Shown: one piece after another, positions 49,202 to 58,462 of the stretch | Layout of the letters: every line of letters begins with the position of its first letter | How positions within the stretch are numbered: position 1 is the first letter of the stretch | Notes under the pieces: model-generated | What the model saw: the letters and a program-made list of their open reading frames with translations, nothing else | What the model was told of the DNA's origin: nothing | Databases searched by the model: none | Assembly (NCBI GenBank): GCA_010365215.1 | Contig: JAAFGT010000004.1 | Span: 38,734 to 102,733 of the forward strand | DNA: 64,000 nt | DNA from: Acidipila sp. | GTDB lineage: Bacteria > Acidobacteriota > Terriglobia > Acidiferrales > UBA7541 | Reading direction: 5' to 3' | Translations under genes and position numbers: made by a program

Positions 49202-50800
49202 TTATTCGTAGCGCAGCGCTTGTACCGGATCGAGCTTGGCGGCGCGCGCGGCCGGGTAAAGCCCGGAGAGAAGGCTCACTACGATGGAAAACACAATCGC
49301 GCCCGCGCCGAGCCACCAGGGCAGCAGCAGAATCGACTCGCGAGGCAGATCCTGGCGGGCCAGATAGATTCCCGTAGCGAAATTAATTCCGCGGCCGATC
49401 AACCAGCCTAAAGCCACGCCCAGCAGGCCGCCGGCGATGCCCATGGCTCCGGCCTCGGCGAAAAAGAGCCTCTTCACGTCGCCATCGCTGGCCCCGAGCG
49501 CCTTGAGAATTCCAATTTCGCGCCGGCGCTCAAGCACAGACATCACCAAGGTATTTACAATGCCCAGCGAGGCGACAATAAGCGCGACGCTGCCGAAGAT
49601 GGCCAGGAAAATATCCAGTACGGCGAAGACGCGGCGCAGCTGGCGCGTGGCATCGAGCAGGGAAAAAGTGCGGAAGCCGATTTTACGGATGGCCTCCTGG
49701 GTGGCGGGAACGTAAGTGGGCGTGGAGAGGCGTACTACCAAAGCCTGGTAGGTGGTTTCGGAGGGCTGCGTTCCTTGCATCAGGTCGCGAAGGCTGGAGG
49801 GAAGCACGGGGCGAAGCTTTTCCGCCAGAGCTACAGGAATGAAAACGCGTGAATTGCTGGAGCCGGTGAGTCCGGCATAGGGCGCGGTCTCGATAATTCC
49901 GACGATGCGCAATGGCAGCTCGCGGCGAACTACGGAGAAACCAGGAGCTTCCAGGCTGACCCCATCGCCAGGCCTCGGGCGTTTTGCGGGAGCGCCCGCG
50001 CGCGCGGAGGCGGTAGGCGGGGCGGCATGCGAGGCGATATCCGGCGTGATGCCGGGCGTGATACCCGGTGCGATCGCCGCGGCAGGCTGCTGGCGCTCCG
50101 CGTACCGAAGCAAAATTTCTTTTCCGAGAAGCTGCGCGGCTTCGGGCGCGGTTAATGGGCCGGTGCGCGCGATCGTAGCGCCGGCGCCAGGGGCCTTGCC
50201 GGGAAAGGATGGAGAAGCGGCAGGCGTGGCCGCGGGCGGGGCGGATGGCCGCGCCGGGGAGCCGGTATCCTCGGCTGCCGGAATTTCCTGAGCTTCGAGC
50301 AGCTCGCGCGCGAAGTCTGTTTGCACGACGACTTCCGGAGCTTGATCGCCACTGAAGAATTTTCCATGCATGTTCTCGAAGGCGTCGCTTTGACGCGCCG
50401 ATGGCGGGAGCGCACTGACGCTGGAGAACAGAGTGTGCCCGGCGAACCCGATGTCCGTTTGCATGCGGATTTCCGGGTAGACTTCAATCACGTGAGGAAG
50501 CGCGGCGATGTCGCGGCGCACGCTGTCGTCGAGCGGACGAAGCACCGCAGGATTAGCGCTCTCGTCACGGCTCCTGGTTTCCGAACTGCGCATATCGCGA
50601 GGCGAGAAAACGCCCAGGGTATTGAACAGTCCCGAGCGATTGAAACGCTGGCCCACCAAATCCTGCAGACCCGCGCCGAGAGAGAGTAAGGCTACCAGCG
50701 AAGCCACACCCACGCCGATTCCAAGCGTGGTCAGCGAATTTCGCAACGCGGCTTCACGGAGATTGCGCCCGGCGAGCTCGAAGAGGTCTTCTCGTTTCAC
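49202..50800 (-). CDS. MacB/FtsX-type ABC transporter permease
   Basis: A 532-residue permease with four helices: one N-terminal (SLTTLGIGVGVASLVALLSL) and three near the C-terminus (FLAIFGSVALIVASLGIVNT, GAMGIAGGLLGVALGWLIG, LLPWWLGAGAIVFSIVVSLL), with the end motif LYPAARAAKLDPVQALRYE. The large periplasmic MacB_PCD domain lies between and contains an Ala/Pro-rich low-complexity insertion at about residues 200-310. GTG 50800 has AAAGGA 6 bp upstream; the longer frame to 50950 is not supported. It follows the ATPase gene by 46 bp. MacB-type systems drive export of lipoproteins, peptides or toxins by mechanotransmission; no MacA or TolC gene is adjacent. Confidence 0.88.
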   Translation of the reverse strand: MKREDLFELAGRNLREAALRNSLTTLGIGVGVASLVALLSLGAGLQDLVGQRFNRSGLFNTLGVFSPRDMRSSETRSRDESANPAVLRPLDDSVRRDIAALPHVIEVYPEIRMQTDIGFAGHTLFSSVSALPPSARQSDAFENMHGKFFSGDQAPEVVVQTDFARELLEAQEIPAAEDTGSPARPSAPPAATPAASPSFPGKAPGAGATIARTGPLTAPEAAQLLGKEILLRYAERQQPAAAIAPGITPGITPDIASHAAPPTASARAGAPAKRPRPGDGVSLEAPGFSVVRRELPLRIVGIIETAPYAGLTGSSNSRVFIPVALAEKLRPVLPSSLRDLMQGTQPSETTYQALVVRLSTPTYVPATQEAIRKIGFRTFSLLDATRQLRRVFAVLDIFLAIFGSVALIVASLGIVNTLVMSVLERRREIGILKALGASDGDVKRLFFAEAGAMGIAGGLLGVALGWLIGRGINFATGIYLARQDLPRESILLLPWWLGAGAIVFSIVVSLLSGLYPAARAAKLDPVQALRYE

Positions 50801-50846
50801 GAAAGGTCCTTTTGGGGGGTAGATGCCGTGGAGGCCGGATAACTTT

Positions 50847-51602
50847 TCACGGTACGCGGCTCGCGGGTTCGGCGTCCTCTCCGGCGGCGAGCAAATTCGC
50901 ATCGGCACCGAGGATCTTGCCATCGGCAAGGAAGACGGTGCGCTGAGCAAAGCGCTCGGCGAGTGCCCGCTCGTGGGTCACCAGGACGACGGTCATGCCC
51001 AGATGGGAATTGAGCTCGCTGATGCGCCGCATAATTTCATTTCCATTGCGGCTGTCGAGATTGCCGGTGGGCTCGTCGGCCAGCAGAATCTGCGGGCGAT
51101 TGACCAGGGCGCGCGCCAAAGCGGAGCGCTGTTGCTCGCCGCCGGAAAGTTCGCTGGGGCGGTGACGGCGGCGCGGGGTGAGGCCGACGCGCTCCAAGGC
51201 TTCGAGCACGCGCGCGGCGCGTTCGGTGCGGGAAACTTCCGCGAGACGCAAGGGCAGCTCGACATTTTCCTCGAGAGTCATACGCGGCATCAGGTTGAAA
51301 GCTTGAAAAACCATGCCCACGGTTTCGCGGCGGTGGCGCGCCAGCTCCTCGGAAGTCATGGCGCCGAGATCGCGCCCGTTGACAAAAATATTTCCGCTGG
51401 TGGGACGGTCGAGACCGGCGATCAAATTGAGTAACGTGGACTTACCCGAGCCGGAGCTGCCCAGCAGGGCGATAAACTCTCCCGCACGCACCTCGAGCGA
51501 CACGCCGTCTACCGCGGAGATCAGCGTCTCTCCCATTTTGTAATGGCGGCGAAGGTTTTCGGCGCGAATGGCCAGGCCGTTTTCAGAAGTGCGCGATTGC
51601 AT
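50847..51602 (-). CDS. ABC transporter ATP-binding protein (MacB/LolD type)
   Basis: A 251-residue ATPase: Walker A GSSGSGKSTLLNLIAG, Q-loop VFQAFNLMPRMTLEENVELP, signature LSGGEQQRSALARAL, Walker B ILLADEPTGNLD and switch histidine in VVLVTHERAL. It energises the permease encoded 46 bp downstream. LolD/MacB-class ATPases work with FtsX-fold permeases of exactly this kind. The gene pair is divergent from recQ-type helicase, with a 108-bp shared upstream region. Confidence 0.94.
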   Translation of the reverse strand: MQSRTSENGLAIRAENLRRHYKMGETLISAVDGVSLEVRAGEFIALLGSSGSGKSTLLNLIAGLDRPTSGNIFVNGRDLGAMTSEELARHRRETVGMVFQAFNLMPRMTLEENVELPLRLAEVSRTERAARVLEALERVGLTPRRRHRPSELSGGEQQRSALARALVNRPQILLADEPTGNLDSRNGNEIMRRISELNSHLGMTVVLVTHERALAERFAQRTVFLADGKILGADANLLAAGEDAEPASRVP

Positions 51603-51710
51603 ATCTCATTATGACGCCGAAGTGCTGGCAAACGTTACTTTCGCGAGGCCGCAAAGCGCACGCTGATCGGCCGCATGGACGGCAAGCAGCCTCAAATCTA
51701 TACTGCCAGG

Positions 51711-53639
51711 ATGAATTTGGAGCGCGACCTTCAGGCGCCGCTGCGGCGCTACTGGGGATACGACTCGTTTCGCCCGTTGCAGGAACGGATTGTGCGAAGC
51801 CTGCTGGGTGGCCGCGATGCTTGCGTAGTGATGCCCACGGGAGGCGGGAAATCGCTGTGCTATCAGCTGCCGGCGGCGATGCTGGGGGGAAAAACGGCCA
51901 TCGTGGTCTCCCCGTTGATCGCGCTGATGCAGGATCAGGTGGCGCAGTTGGCGCAAATGGGAATTGCCGCGGCGCAGTTAAACAGCGCGCAGAAGCGGGA
52001 TGAGCAGGCGGCGACGATCCGCGATGCCATGCAGGGGAAATTCCGGCTGCTCTATCTTTCTCCCGAACGGCTGGCGGACTCGGGGACGGTGGGCTGGCTG
52101 CAGGAAGTTCCCATTTCGTTTTTCGCCATTGACGAAGCGCACTGCATTTCAGAATGGGGACATGAATTTCGTCCGGAATACCGGCAACTGAAACGGCTGA
52201 GGGTCTATTTTCCCGGCCATCCGATCGCCGCGTTTACCGCCAGCGCGACGCAGCGCGTGCGCCACGACATCATGGATCAACTGCAGTTACGGCAGCCCGA
52301 CAAATACATCGCCAGCTTCCACCGTCCAAATCTTCGATACGTGGCCAAGGAATGCGTGGGACGCAATCAGAACGGCCTGCTGTTGAGGGCGATGCGGAAG
52401 TACCGGGGCAGCAACGTAATCATCTATTCGCCGACAATCAGCCGTGTTGAGGAGACGGTGGACTTCCTCGAGGAGCACGGCATTTCCGCCGTCGGGTATC
52501 ACGGCAAGATGGACCCAGAGACACGGCGGCGCAATCAAGAGCGATGGATGTCGGACGAGATTCCCGTACTGGTGGGGACGCTGGCGTTTGGTCTGGGTAT
52601 CAACAAGGCGGCGGTGCGCGCGGTGATTCACCTCTCGCTTCCGAAATCGATCGAACAGTTTTATCAGGAGGCGGGACGCGCCGGCCGTGATGGCCTGCCC
52701 GCGGACTGCCTGCTGCTATGGCAAAAACGCGACGCCGGCCTGTTGGCGTATTTCACCGGTCAGATCAGCGATCCCAACGAGCAGGCGCGGGCGTGGGGCC
52801 GCTATGACGAAATACGCGGCTTCGCGGAATCAAGAAACTGCCGGCATAAGCAGATCTGCTCGCATTTTGGCGAGAAAGTGAAGTGGAAATCCTGCGGAGC
52901 CTGCGATGTATGCGGTTGCGAAATAAATTGGCTATCGGAGACGGTGGAAGCGAAGCGGCCGAAGCGCCGCGGGGCGGTGGCATCCGCTCGACAGCCCAGG
53001 GGTTTGCGGCCGGCAGCGCGCGCTGGCAGCGAGCGCTGGCAGGCGGCCACACACCAGCGAAGCGAGCAATCCGCGCCGGATCAGGAGCTGCGGGAATATT
53101 TGCGCGAGTGGCGGCGAGCCAGAGCCCAGGAGCAAAACGTTCCTGCGTTCGTGGTGATGCACGACACTTCGCTGGATGCGCTTTGTGCGACGCGTCCAAA
53201 GTCGCTCGCCGAGTTGCGCGGCGTTTTTGGATTCGGAGAACGCAAGACGGAGATGTACGGGCGCCAGATCCTGGATGCGCTGGCGCAATTCGCCGGAGGC
53301 GCACGGGCCACGCCCAGTACGGTGAAGAAAGCAAAACCGACGGAAGAAACGATTGGCCTGTTGGCGGAGGGCCGCACTTTCGCTGAAATCGCAAGCATTC
53401 GCGGCCGCCAGCTCCCAACGATTTACGCTATGGGGGCCGATCTGGTGGAGCGCGGAGAGCTGGAGTTCGATCCCGCCTGGCTCGGCCCGGGAAAGCAGGC
53501 CAGCATTGAAGAGGTGTGCGCTCGCCTGGGGCTCGAGCGGCTGGGGCCAGTGAAGGAAGCGTTACCGCCGGAAATCACGTTCGGGGAGATCCGGCTGGTG
53601 GTGGCGCGCATGCGCCTGGAGCACAGAAAGCCGGACTAA
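51711..53639 (+). CDS. recQ: RecQ-family ATP-dependent DNA helicase
   Basis: About 642 residues, unwinding 3'-to-5' in recombination and fork repair. Superfamily 2 motifs are complete: SFRPLQERIVRSLLGG, Walker A MPTGGGKSLCYQLP, DEAHCISEWGHEFRPEYRQL, AFTASATQRVRHDI, and motif VI QEAGRAGRDG. The RecQ zinc site follows (CRHKQICSHFGEKVKWKSCG, then ACDVC). After a basic, low-complexity linker comes an HRDC domain (MHDTSLDALCATRPKSLAEL) and a C-terminal winged-helix-like segment (GLLAEGRTFAEIASIRGRQL). The frame opens at 51675; ATG 51711 is closer to the conserved start. It is monocistronic. Confidence 0.92.
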   Translation: MNLERDLQAPLRRYWGYDSFRPLQERIVRSLLGGRDACVVMPTGGGKSLCYQLPAAMLGGKTAIVVSPLIALMQDQVAQLAQMGIAAAQLNSAQKRDEQAATIRDAMQGKFRLLYLSPERLADSGTVGWLQEVPISFFAIDEAHCISEWGHEFRPEYRQLKRLRVYFPGHPIAAFTASATQRVRHDIMDQLQLRQPDKYIASFHRPNLRYVAKECVGRNQNGLLLRAMRKYRGSNVIIYSPTISRVEETVDFLEEHGISAVGYHGKMDPETRRRNQERWMSDEIPVLVGTLAFGLGINKAAVRAVIHLSLPKSIEQFYQEAGRAGRDGLPADCLLLWQKRDAGLLAYFTGQISDPNEQARAWGRYDEIRGFAESRNCRHKQICSHFGEKVKWKSCGACDVCGCEINWLSETVEAKRPKRRGAVASARQPRGLRPAARAGSERWQAATHQRSEQSAPDQELREYLREWRRARAQEQNVPAFVVMHDTSLDALCATRPKSLAELRGVFGFGERKTEMYGRQILDALAQFAGGARATPSTVKKAKPTEETIGLLAEGRTFAEIASIRGRQLPTIYAMGADLVERGELEFDPAWLGPGKQASIEEVCARLGLERLGPVKEALPPEITFGEIRLVVARMRLEHRKPD

Positions 53640-53743
53640 TTGCCAGTGAAGATAAATGTTTGTCGTTGCCAATCTGCTGCAGCGTGTGTATTACATAACG
53701 CGGCAGCGCAGCGATTCAAAATATACTCTGCCAGGTGGAGTCC

Positions 53744-54775
53744 ATGAGAAAACTTCTACATTTTTGTTTTGCGCCGGCGGTGCTTTTTCTCGTCCTGCCC
53801 GGCGGTTTGGCTGCGCAAAGCCATGAGCCTTTGCGGCTTGTCCAGACGATTGCCATGCCCGATGTCAAAGGGCGGCTGGACCACATGGACGTGGACGTGA
53901 AGGGCAAGAGGCTCTTTGTGGCTGGGCTGGAAAACGGTACGGTGGAAGTGATCGACCTCTTATCCGGCAAGAGGATGAGGAGCATTCCCGGCTTCCAGAA
54001 GCCGCAAGGCATTGCCTACGTGGCGGCGCTCAATAAAATGTTCGTGGCCAGTGGAGACGATGGAATGCTCCGCGTGTTCCGCGGCGACACCTTCGAGCCG
54101 GTGGATGCCATCAAGCTGGAGCTTGGTCCTAACCGCGTGGCCTACGATCCACAGAGCAAACTTCTATATGTAGGATACGGTGGCAAGGATGCCGGGAAGG
54201 ATTACGGCGAAGTGGGAATCATCGACGCCAGGAAGGATAAGCATATTGGGGATGTCAAAGTGGCGGCGCATCCTGCGGAGTTGCTGCTGGACAAGTCAGG
54301 CAAGAACTTGTGGGTCTTTGTCTCCGCGGCCAGCAAAGTTCAAGTTGTCGATACCAGGAAACGCGAGGTGACGTCCACGTGGGCGGTGAGCAGCCAGCGG
54401 AATGGCGACGGAGCCTTCGATGAACCTTTGCACAGGTTGATGATCGGCACGCGCACGCCTCCCAGCATGATTGTTCTGGATTCCGAGACCGGCACAGAGA
54501 TCGCAAGTCTGCCCACCGTCGAGGGAATGGATGGCGTCTATTTCGACGCGGTACGCAAACGAATCTACATCTCGGGCGGCCGCGATAACGACGTCGGGTA
54601 CATTTTCGTGTATCAACAAAAGGACGCAGACCATTACGAAGCCATCGGGAAAATAGCCACGAAATCCGGAGCGGGCACGTCATTTTGGTCGCCTGAGCTG
54701 AACCGCTTTTACGTCGCGGCGCCCGCGCACGATAACGACGAAGCCGCGATCCTGGTGTTCGAGCCGCAGAATTGA
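53744..54775 (+). CDS. YncE-like exported beta-propeller protein (copy 1)
   Basis: A 343-residue protein with a signal peptide (MRKLLHFCFAPAVLFLVLPG, cleavage near LAAQS) and seven-bladed YncE/YVTN-type repeats: KGKRLFVAGLENGTVEVIDL, LNKMFVASGDDGMLRVF, SGKNLWVFVSAASKVQVVD, and AVRKRIYISGGRDNDVGYIF. Such propellers bind DNA, metal-enzyme partners or surface ligands; the function here is unknown. GTG 53735 is an alternative start. Its neighbour at 54844 is a clear paralogue, so the pair arose by tandem duplication and is probably co-transcribed. Confidence 0.85.
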   Translation: MRKLLHFCFAPAVLFLVLPGGLAAQSHEPLRLVQTIAMPDVKGRLDHMDVDVKGKRLFVAGLENGTVEVIDLLSGKRMRSIPGFQKPQGIAYVAALNKMFVASGDDGMLRVFRGDTFEPVDAIKLELGPNRVAYDPQSKLLYVGYGGKDAGKDYGEVGIIDARKDKHIGDVKVAAHPAELLLDKSGKNLWVFVSAASKVQVVDTRKREVTSTWAVSSQRNGDGAFDEPLHRLMIGTRTPPSMIVLDSETGTEIASLPTVEGMDGVYFDAVRKRIYISGGRDNDVGYIFVYQQKDADHYEAIGKIATKSGAGTSFWSPELNRFYVAAPAHDNDEAAILVFEPQN

Positions 54776-54843
54776 AGTGCGAGTTACGCCCGTTAAATTT
54801 AACCGGCCTGGAAGCAAGAAATAGAAAAAAACTAGGAGAAACG

Positions 54844-55878
54844 ATGAAGAAGGTATTCGTAGTTGGAGGACTGGCGCTCGCGGCAATGGGATATCTGGCA
54901 AGCCCTGATTCAAAAATGGTTTCAGCCCAGACGCCTGGGCGGGAAATTCTTCCCTTGCAACTGGAAGAGCAGATTCCGGTGCCCAGCGTGGCCGGACGGC
55001 TGGATCATTTTTCGGCAGACGCGAAGCGCCGAAGGTTGTTCGTATCCGCGCTGGGGAACAATACCGTGGAAGTGATCGACGTGTTCGCCGGGCGGGTGAT
55101 TCACAGCATAAAAGGCCTGGCCCAGCCCCAAGGACCTCTCTACGTTCCCGCCGTGGATAAGCTCTACGTGGCCAATGCGGAAGATGGCAAGGTGAGAGTG
55201 TATGACGGCGAGACCTATACGCTTCGCAAGACTCTCGACTTCGGCAAAGATCCCGACAACATGCGCTACGACGAAAGTTCCAAGACCATCTTCGTGGGAT
55301 TCGGCGGGGATGACGGCGGAATCGCCATGATCGATCCAAAGACCGACGAGCGAACCGGACAAGTATACAAAACCGAAGGCCATCCGGAGTCCTTTCAGGT
55401 TGAGGCTTCCGGTGGACATATCTTTGTGAACGTGCCCGACGCCGACAACGTGGTGGAGTCCATTGATAAAAAGACCGGAGCGGTGACCAAGTGGGCTTTG
55501 AAGAAGCTGCGCGCAAACTATGCCATGGCCTTGAACGAAAAGGATCACCGGCTTTTTACGATTACGCGAAAGACGCCCATGATGGTGGTGCTGGATACCC
55601 AGACCGGGAAGGAAGTGGCGCGGCTGCGAGCGGCCGGTGAATGCGACGATGTTTTCTTCGATGCCTCGCGGAACCGAATTTACGTAATCGGCGGCGAAGG
55701 AATTATCAGCGTCTTCGAGCAGAAAGACCCCAATCACTACGAGCTGGTAGCGAATGTTCCGTCCTCCGTGGGCATTCGCACGGGATACTTTTTTGCGAAA
55801 CGCGACCGGTTCTACGTTGGTGTGCCCGCCAAGGGGAATGAGCCGGCGCAGGTGTGGACGTACGAAGCGGAAGACTAG
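54844..55878 (+). CDS. YncE-like exported beta-propeller protein (copy 2)
   Basis: A 344-residue paralogue of the preceding gene. Shared landmarks are VAGRLDHFSADAKRRRLFVS, GNNTVEVIDVFAGRVIHSI, DKLYVANAEDGKVRVYDGE, KTIFVGFGGDDGGIAMID and NRIYVIGGEGIISVFEQK. The signal peptide (VFVVGGLALAAMGYLA) follows the ATG at 54844, which has AGGAGA upstream; the longer frame from 54772 is not supported. The copies are equal in length but diverged, suggesting an old duplication. A possible terminator lies at 55942-55961. Confidence 0.85.
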   Translation: MKKVFVVGGLALAAMGYLASPDSKMVSAQTPGREILPLQLEEQIPVPSVAGRLDHFSADAKRRRLFVSALGNNTVEVIDVFAGRVIHSIKGLAQPQGPLYVPAVDKLYVANAEDGKVRVYDGETYTLRKTLDFGKDPDNMRYDESSKTIFVGFGGDDGGIAMIDPKTDERTGQVYKTEGHPESFQVEASGGHIFVNVPDADNVVESIDKKTGAVTKWALKKLRANYAMALNEKDHRLFTITRKTPMMVVLDTQTGKEVARLRAAGECDDVFFDASRNRIYVIGGEGIISVFEQKDPNHYELVANVPSSVGIRTGYFFAKRDRFYVGVPAKGNEPAQVWTYEAED

Positions 55879-55928
55879 AACGAGCTGTAGGGCATCCTGC
55901 GCTTTGCGCCCGGCTGGCAGCTAAAATC

Positions 55929-56270
55929 TCAGGGCCTGGCTACCCGCTTGCTGCGGGTTTTCGCCGCGGTGGCGAAGCGAACGTCAGTGGCCATGAGCTT
56001 ATCGCCCATTTTTTTCGCGTGGATGACCACGCGGTCGCCGACTTTAAGATCTTTCATCGACGCCGCGGCCGTGCTCTTCTTATACTTTGTTTCGGGCATG
56101 GTGTAGACGGTGACGGTGTCCTTGGCTTTGGTCTGCACCGTGATGGAACTCTCCGTCATTGCGGCTACCTTGCCCATCACATGCTGCTCCTGGCCGTGAG
56201 CAAACGCGGCCGAGGCGGCGAGCATAGCGGCGAATAGTACCACCGCGATCGATAGAATTATTCGTTTCAT
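55929..56270 (-). CDS. small periplasmic DUF5666-like protein
   Basis: A 113-residue exported protein with a clean signal peptide (MKRIILSIAVVLFAAMLAAS, cleavage near AFAHG) and a small beta-barrel/OB-like domain: HVMGKVAAMTESSITVQTK, DTVTVYTMPETKY, and LKVGDRVVIHAKKMGDKL. This matches the DUF5666-type pattern seen beside metal-resistance genes, though no function is established. AAGGAGAAACGG precedes the ATG. It is last of a minus-strand group with a Met/His-rich outer-membrane protein and a Cys-containing exported protein, so a copper or heavy-metal role is plausible. Confidence 0.75.
   Translation of the reverse strand: MKRIILSIAVVLFAAMLAASAAFAHGQEQHVMGKVAAMTESSITVQTKAKDTVTVYTMPETKYKKSTAAASMKDLKVGDRVVIHAKKMGDKLMATDVRFATAAKTRSKRVARP
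55942..55961 (+). terminator. possible terminator for the YncE-like pair
   Basis: ACCCGC and GCGGGT form a 6-bp stem with a 5-nt loop, followed by TTTTC. It lies inside the 3' end of the convergent DUF5666-like gene, so coding constraint alone might explain it. Confidence 0.35.
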
Positions 56271-56373
56271 TCCCGTTTCTCCTTATTTTGCGATGCTTTA
56301 TTTCCATTTCCCTGTCAACAATCATCGAGCGGACTACGCCAATATCGAAGAGCAGGGCAATTTCCCAGCGGTT

Positions 56374-57816
56374 TCACCGTTCCTCTCCAGAAAACGGACG
56401 AAGCCTCACGAAAAAAGCGACTCCGGAAGGATGCGAGCCATAAATGGGTTTCAGACTATCCGCCACCCCGTAAGCAGTAAATTGCAGGCCGATAGCCGAG
56501 GCCAGGTGCGGAATGACGTCGAAGTCGTGGTCGTAGCCGAAAGTGAAGGCTTGCACGCGTCCGATCGGCGACTCCTTAAAGTTGGGCGGAAGCGGTTTCT
56601 CGCCAAGCAAAAGTTCGCTCGAGCGCTCGGCGTTTTCCATTCGCGTCCAGGCGTAATTGCGGACGCGGAAGCGCACCGCGGATTCCAGCAGGTAGCTGTT
56701 GAACACTGAGCTATCCTGGAGGGAACGCGTGCGTCCCCACAGCAGGGTGTTGGCCCAGTTGCCCTCTTTCAGCGGGCGGTTGTACATCACCGAGGCGGTC
56801 ATGCGCGCCTGGTCCTCGCCAGGAAATACCTCCTCGGGACTTTTGATGCGCGCGTAGGAGTATTGGCCGCTCCAATTTTTTCCCGGTTGCAGGGTCAAAC
56901 GGGCCGACCAGGAATCGAGCTTGCCGTGATCGATATCCCAGCGAAATTCGTCGGGTTCGCGGCCATGAAAGCCTGAAGCTTCCACGCGCACGATGCCATG
57001 GGTGAATCCCACGGTGACCACGTCGTCGGCGATGTGCGTGGAGTCCTGCTGGTGGTGGCCAAGGGTTCCGACGGGATTTTCAGCGGCGGAGGCACGGTGC
57101 GGGTAGGCGGTGGGGCCCATGGCCGGGTCGCCCATGGGAGCGAAATAGAAAGAGAGCAGAGTTTTCTTTCCCAGCTTTACGTCGTATAGCGCGGCCAGCT
57201 CCATGATGAAGTCGTGGGGATGCTGTCCATCCGCGATGGGAACTCCAAAAGCGGTTTCGCCCTGCTGGAAGAGTAGCGGATAGCGGCGGCGCGTGACGGT
57301 GGCGGGTTCAAGGCTGAGCATAACCCGCGCGGTGAAAACCCCGGGGCCCAGCTCCCTCTGAGCCATTCCCATGAGCCAGTTCGTGGAAAAGAATTTGTCG
57401 CCACCACGCGGGCCGGTTTGCTGCAAGTCTGTAAGGAAAACATTGGCGTGAAACATGAGCATCCACGGGCCCTTCATGGTCATGAGCATCGGCACGGGCG
57501 TGGAATTGGGCTCGGCGCTTGTGCCTGAGGTGCCGTGATGGACTATTTCCTGCAGGAAATTGCCGGGGTGCATGGTCATCAAGCCGTTTTCGTCCATCTG
57601 CATGCCGGGCATCTGCTGGTGATTCATCCCGGGCATGTCCTGCATGTCGTCGGGTTTCTTTTTCTCGGCGGGTCGTGGTGTTTCCTGCGAGTGCTGATGC
57701 TGAGACGGTGGATCGTGCTGCATGGATGGCATGGGATCAGTGCCATTGCCCCCCTGGGCTGCCGCCACGGCGGGTAATAGAAAGCAGAATAAAAGTGCCG
57801 CATAAAATCCATTCAT
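56374..57816 (-). CDS. outer-membrane beta-barrel protein with Met/His-rich N-terminal region
   Basis: A 480-residue protein with a signal peptide (GFYAALLFCFLLPAVAAA). Residues about 25-90 are very rich in Met and His (MPSMQHDPPSQHQH, then MPGMNHQQMPGMQM), the composition of copper-binding domains. The remainder alternates hydrophobic and polar residues with many aromatic girdle positions (WMLMFHANVFLTDLQQ, SGQYSYARIKSPEEVF, GVAFFVRLRPF) and fits a beta-barrel. Several HHQQDST- and DGQHPHDFIME-type segments add histidines. It probably takes part in copper binding or export across the outer membrane. The family has no firm biochemical assignment. It is about 100 bp upstream of the DUF5666-like gene and 100 bp downstream of the Cys-rich exported protein. 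Confidence 0.75.
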   Translation of the reverse strand: MNGFYAALLFCFLLPAVAAAQGGNGTDPMPSMQHDPPSQHQHSQETPRPAEKKKPDDMQDMPGMNHQQMPGMQMDENGLMTMHPGNFLQEIVHHGTSGTSAEPNSTPVPMLMTMKGPWMLMFHANVFLTDLQQTGPRGGDKFFSTNWLMGMAQRELGPGVFTARVMLSLEPATVTRRRYPLLFQQGETAFGVPIADGQHPHDFIMELAALYDVKLGKKTLLSFYFAPMGDPAMGPTAYPHRASAAENPVGTLGHHQQDSTHIADDVVTVGFTHGIVRVEASGFHGREPDEFRWDIDHGKLDSWSARLTLQPGKNWSGQYSYARIKSPEEVFPGEDQARMTASVMYNRPLKEGNWANTLLWGRTRSLQDSSVFNSYLLESAVRFRVRNYAWTRMENAERSSELLLGEKPLPPNFKESPIGRVQAFTFGYDHDFDVIPHLASAIGLQFTAYGVADSLKPIYGSHPSGVAFFVRLRPFSGEER

Positions 57817-57924
57817 CCGGACATTCCTCCCTAGAATTGAATGCTTGTTGGACCGCTGTGGGCTAACGAAGGCGCAGATACGCGTCGACGAAAGCGTGGC
57901 TGGTCAGAATTTACGGAGGCAGTA

Positions 57925-58386
57925 TTAAATTCGGAGGCTTACCAGGGGAGGGCCTGACGCGAAGAGATCGGGTGTAAGACGGTCACCCAGATTACTTCTG
58001 GCGATCGTCGAAATATTGTCCGGCTGGATGTAGCCGGACACGGCCAAAGCCGCGATAGATTGCGGAGCCGCCTTGAGAACTAGCTGGAGGGAAGTAAGCG
58101 CCGCAGGCGTGTCGCAAGCTTGACGCGGGTGAGAACTCACGCGGGCGGAGGCAGGAGGAATGGTTAGTTTCGACTGGGCTGATTTCGAGGAATGCTGGCA
58201 ATGCGATTGATCGGCCAGCATCGTCGGCATCGGCTCGGGTGAGGGCGTAGCCCTGGTTCGAGAGTCGCAGTGGCCGGCAAGCTGCCCAAGGGCGCAAGAA
58301 AGCTCGCAAGCGGCGGAGGCCGAAGTGACCGACAAAATCAGCACCGCTGCGGCTGTAAACGCCGCGGCTATTTCCCTAACCTTCAC
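57925..58386 (-). CDS. small exported hypothetical protein with conserved-looking cysteines
   Basis: A 153-residue protein with a signal peptide (IAAAFTAAAVLILSVTSASA). The mature start holds paired cysteines (ACELSCALGQLAGHCDS), and further Cys/His residues follow (DQSHCQHSSKSAQ, RQACDTPAALTSL). I do not recognise the family. The Cys/His arrangement and its position at the head of a minus-strand group with the Met/His-rich outer-membrane protein suggest a periplasmic metal-binding role, by inference only. Confidence 0.6.
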   Translation of the reverse strand: MKVREIAAAFTAAAVLILSVTSASAACELSCALGQLAGHCDSRTRATPSPEPMPTMLADQSHCQHSSKSAQSKLTIPPASARVSSHPRQACDTPAALTSLQLVLKAAPQSIAALAVSGYIQPDNISTIARSNLGDRLTPDLFASGPPLVSLRI

Positions 58387-58462
58387 AGAGTAATTCTACC
58401 GTGATTTAGGATCGATTGCACATCGGCGGGATTTGGCGAAAGGGGAGAAGCCGTCGCACGGA

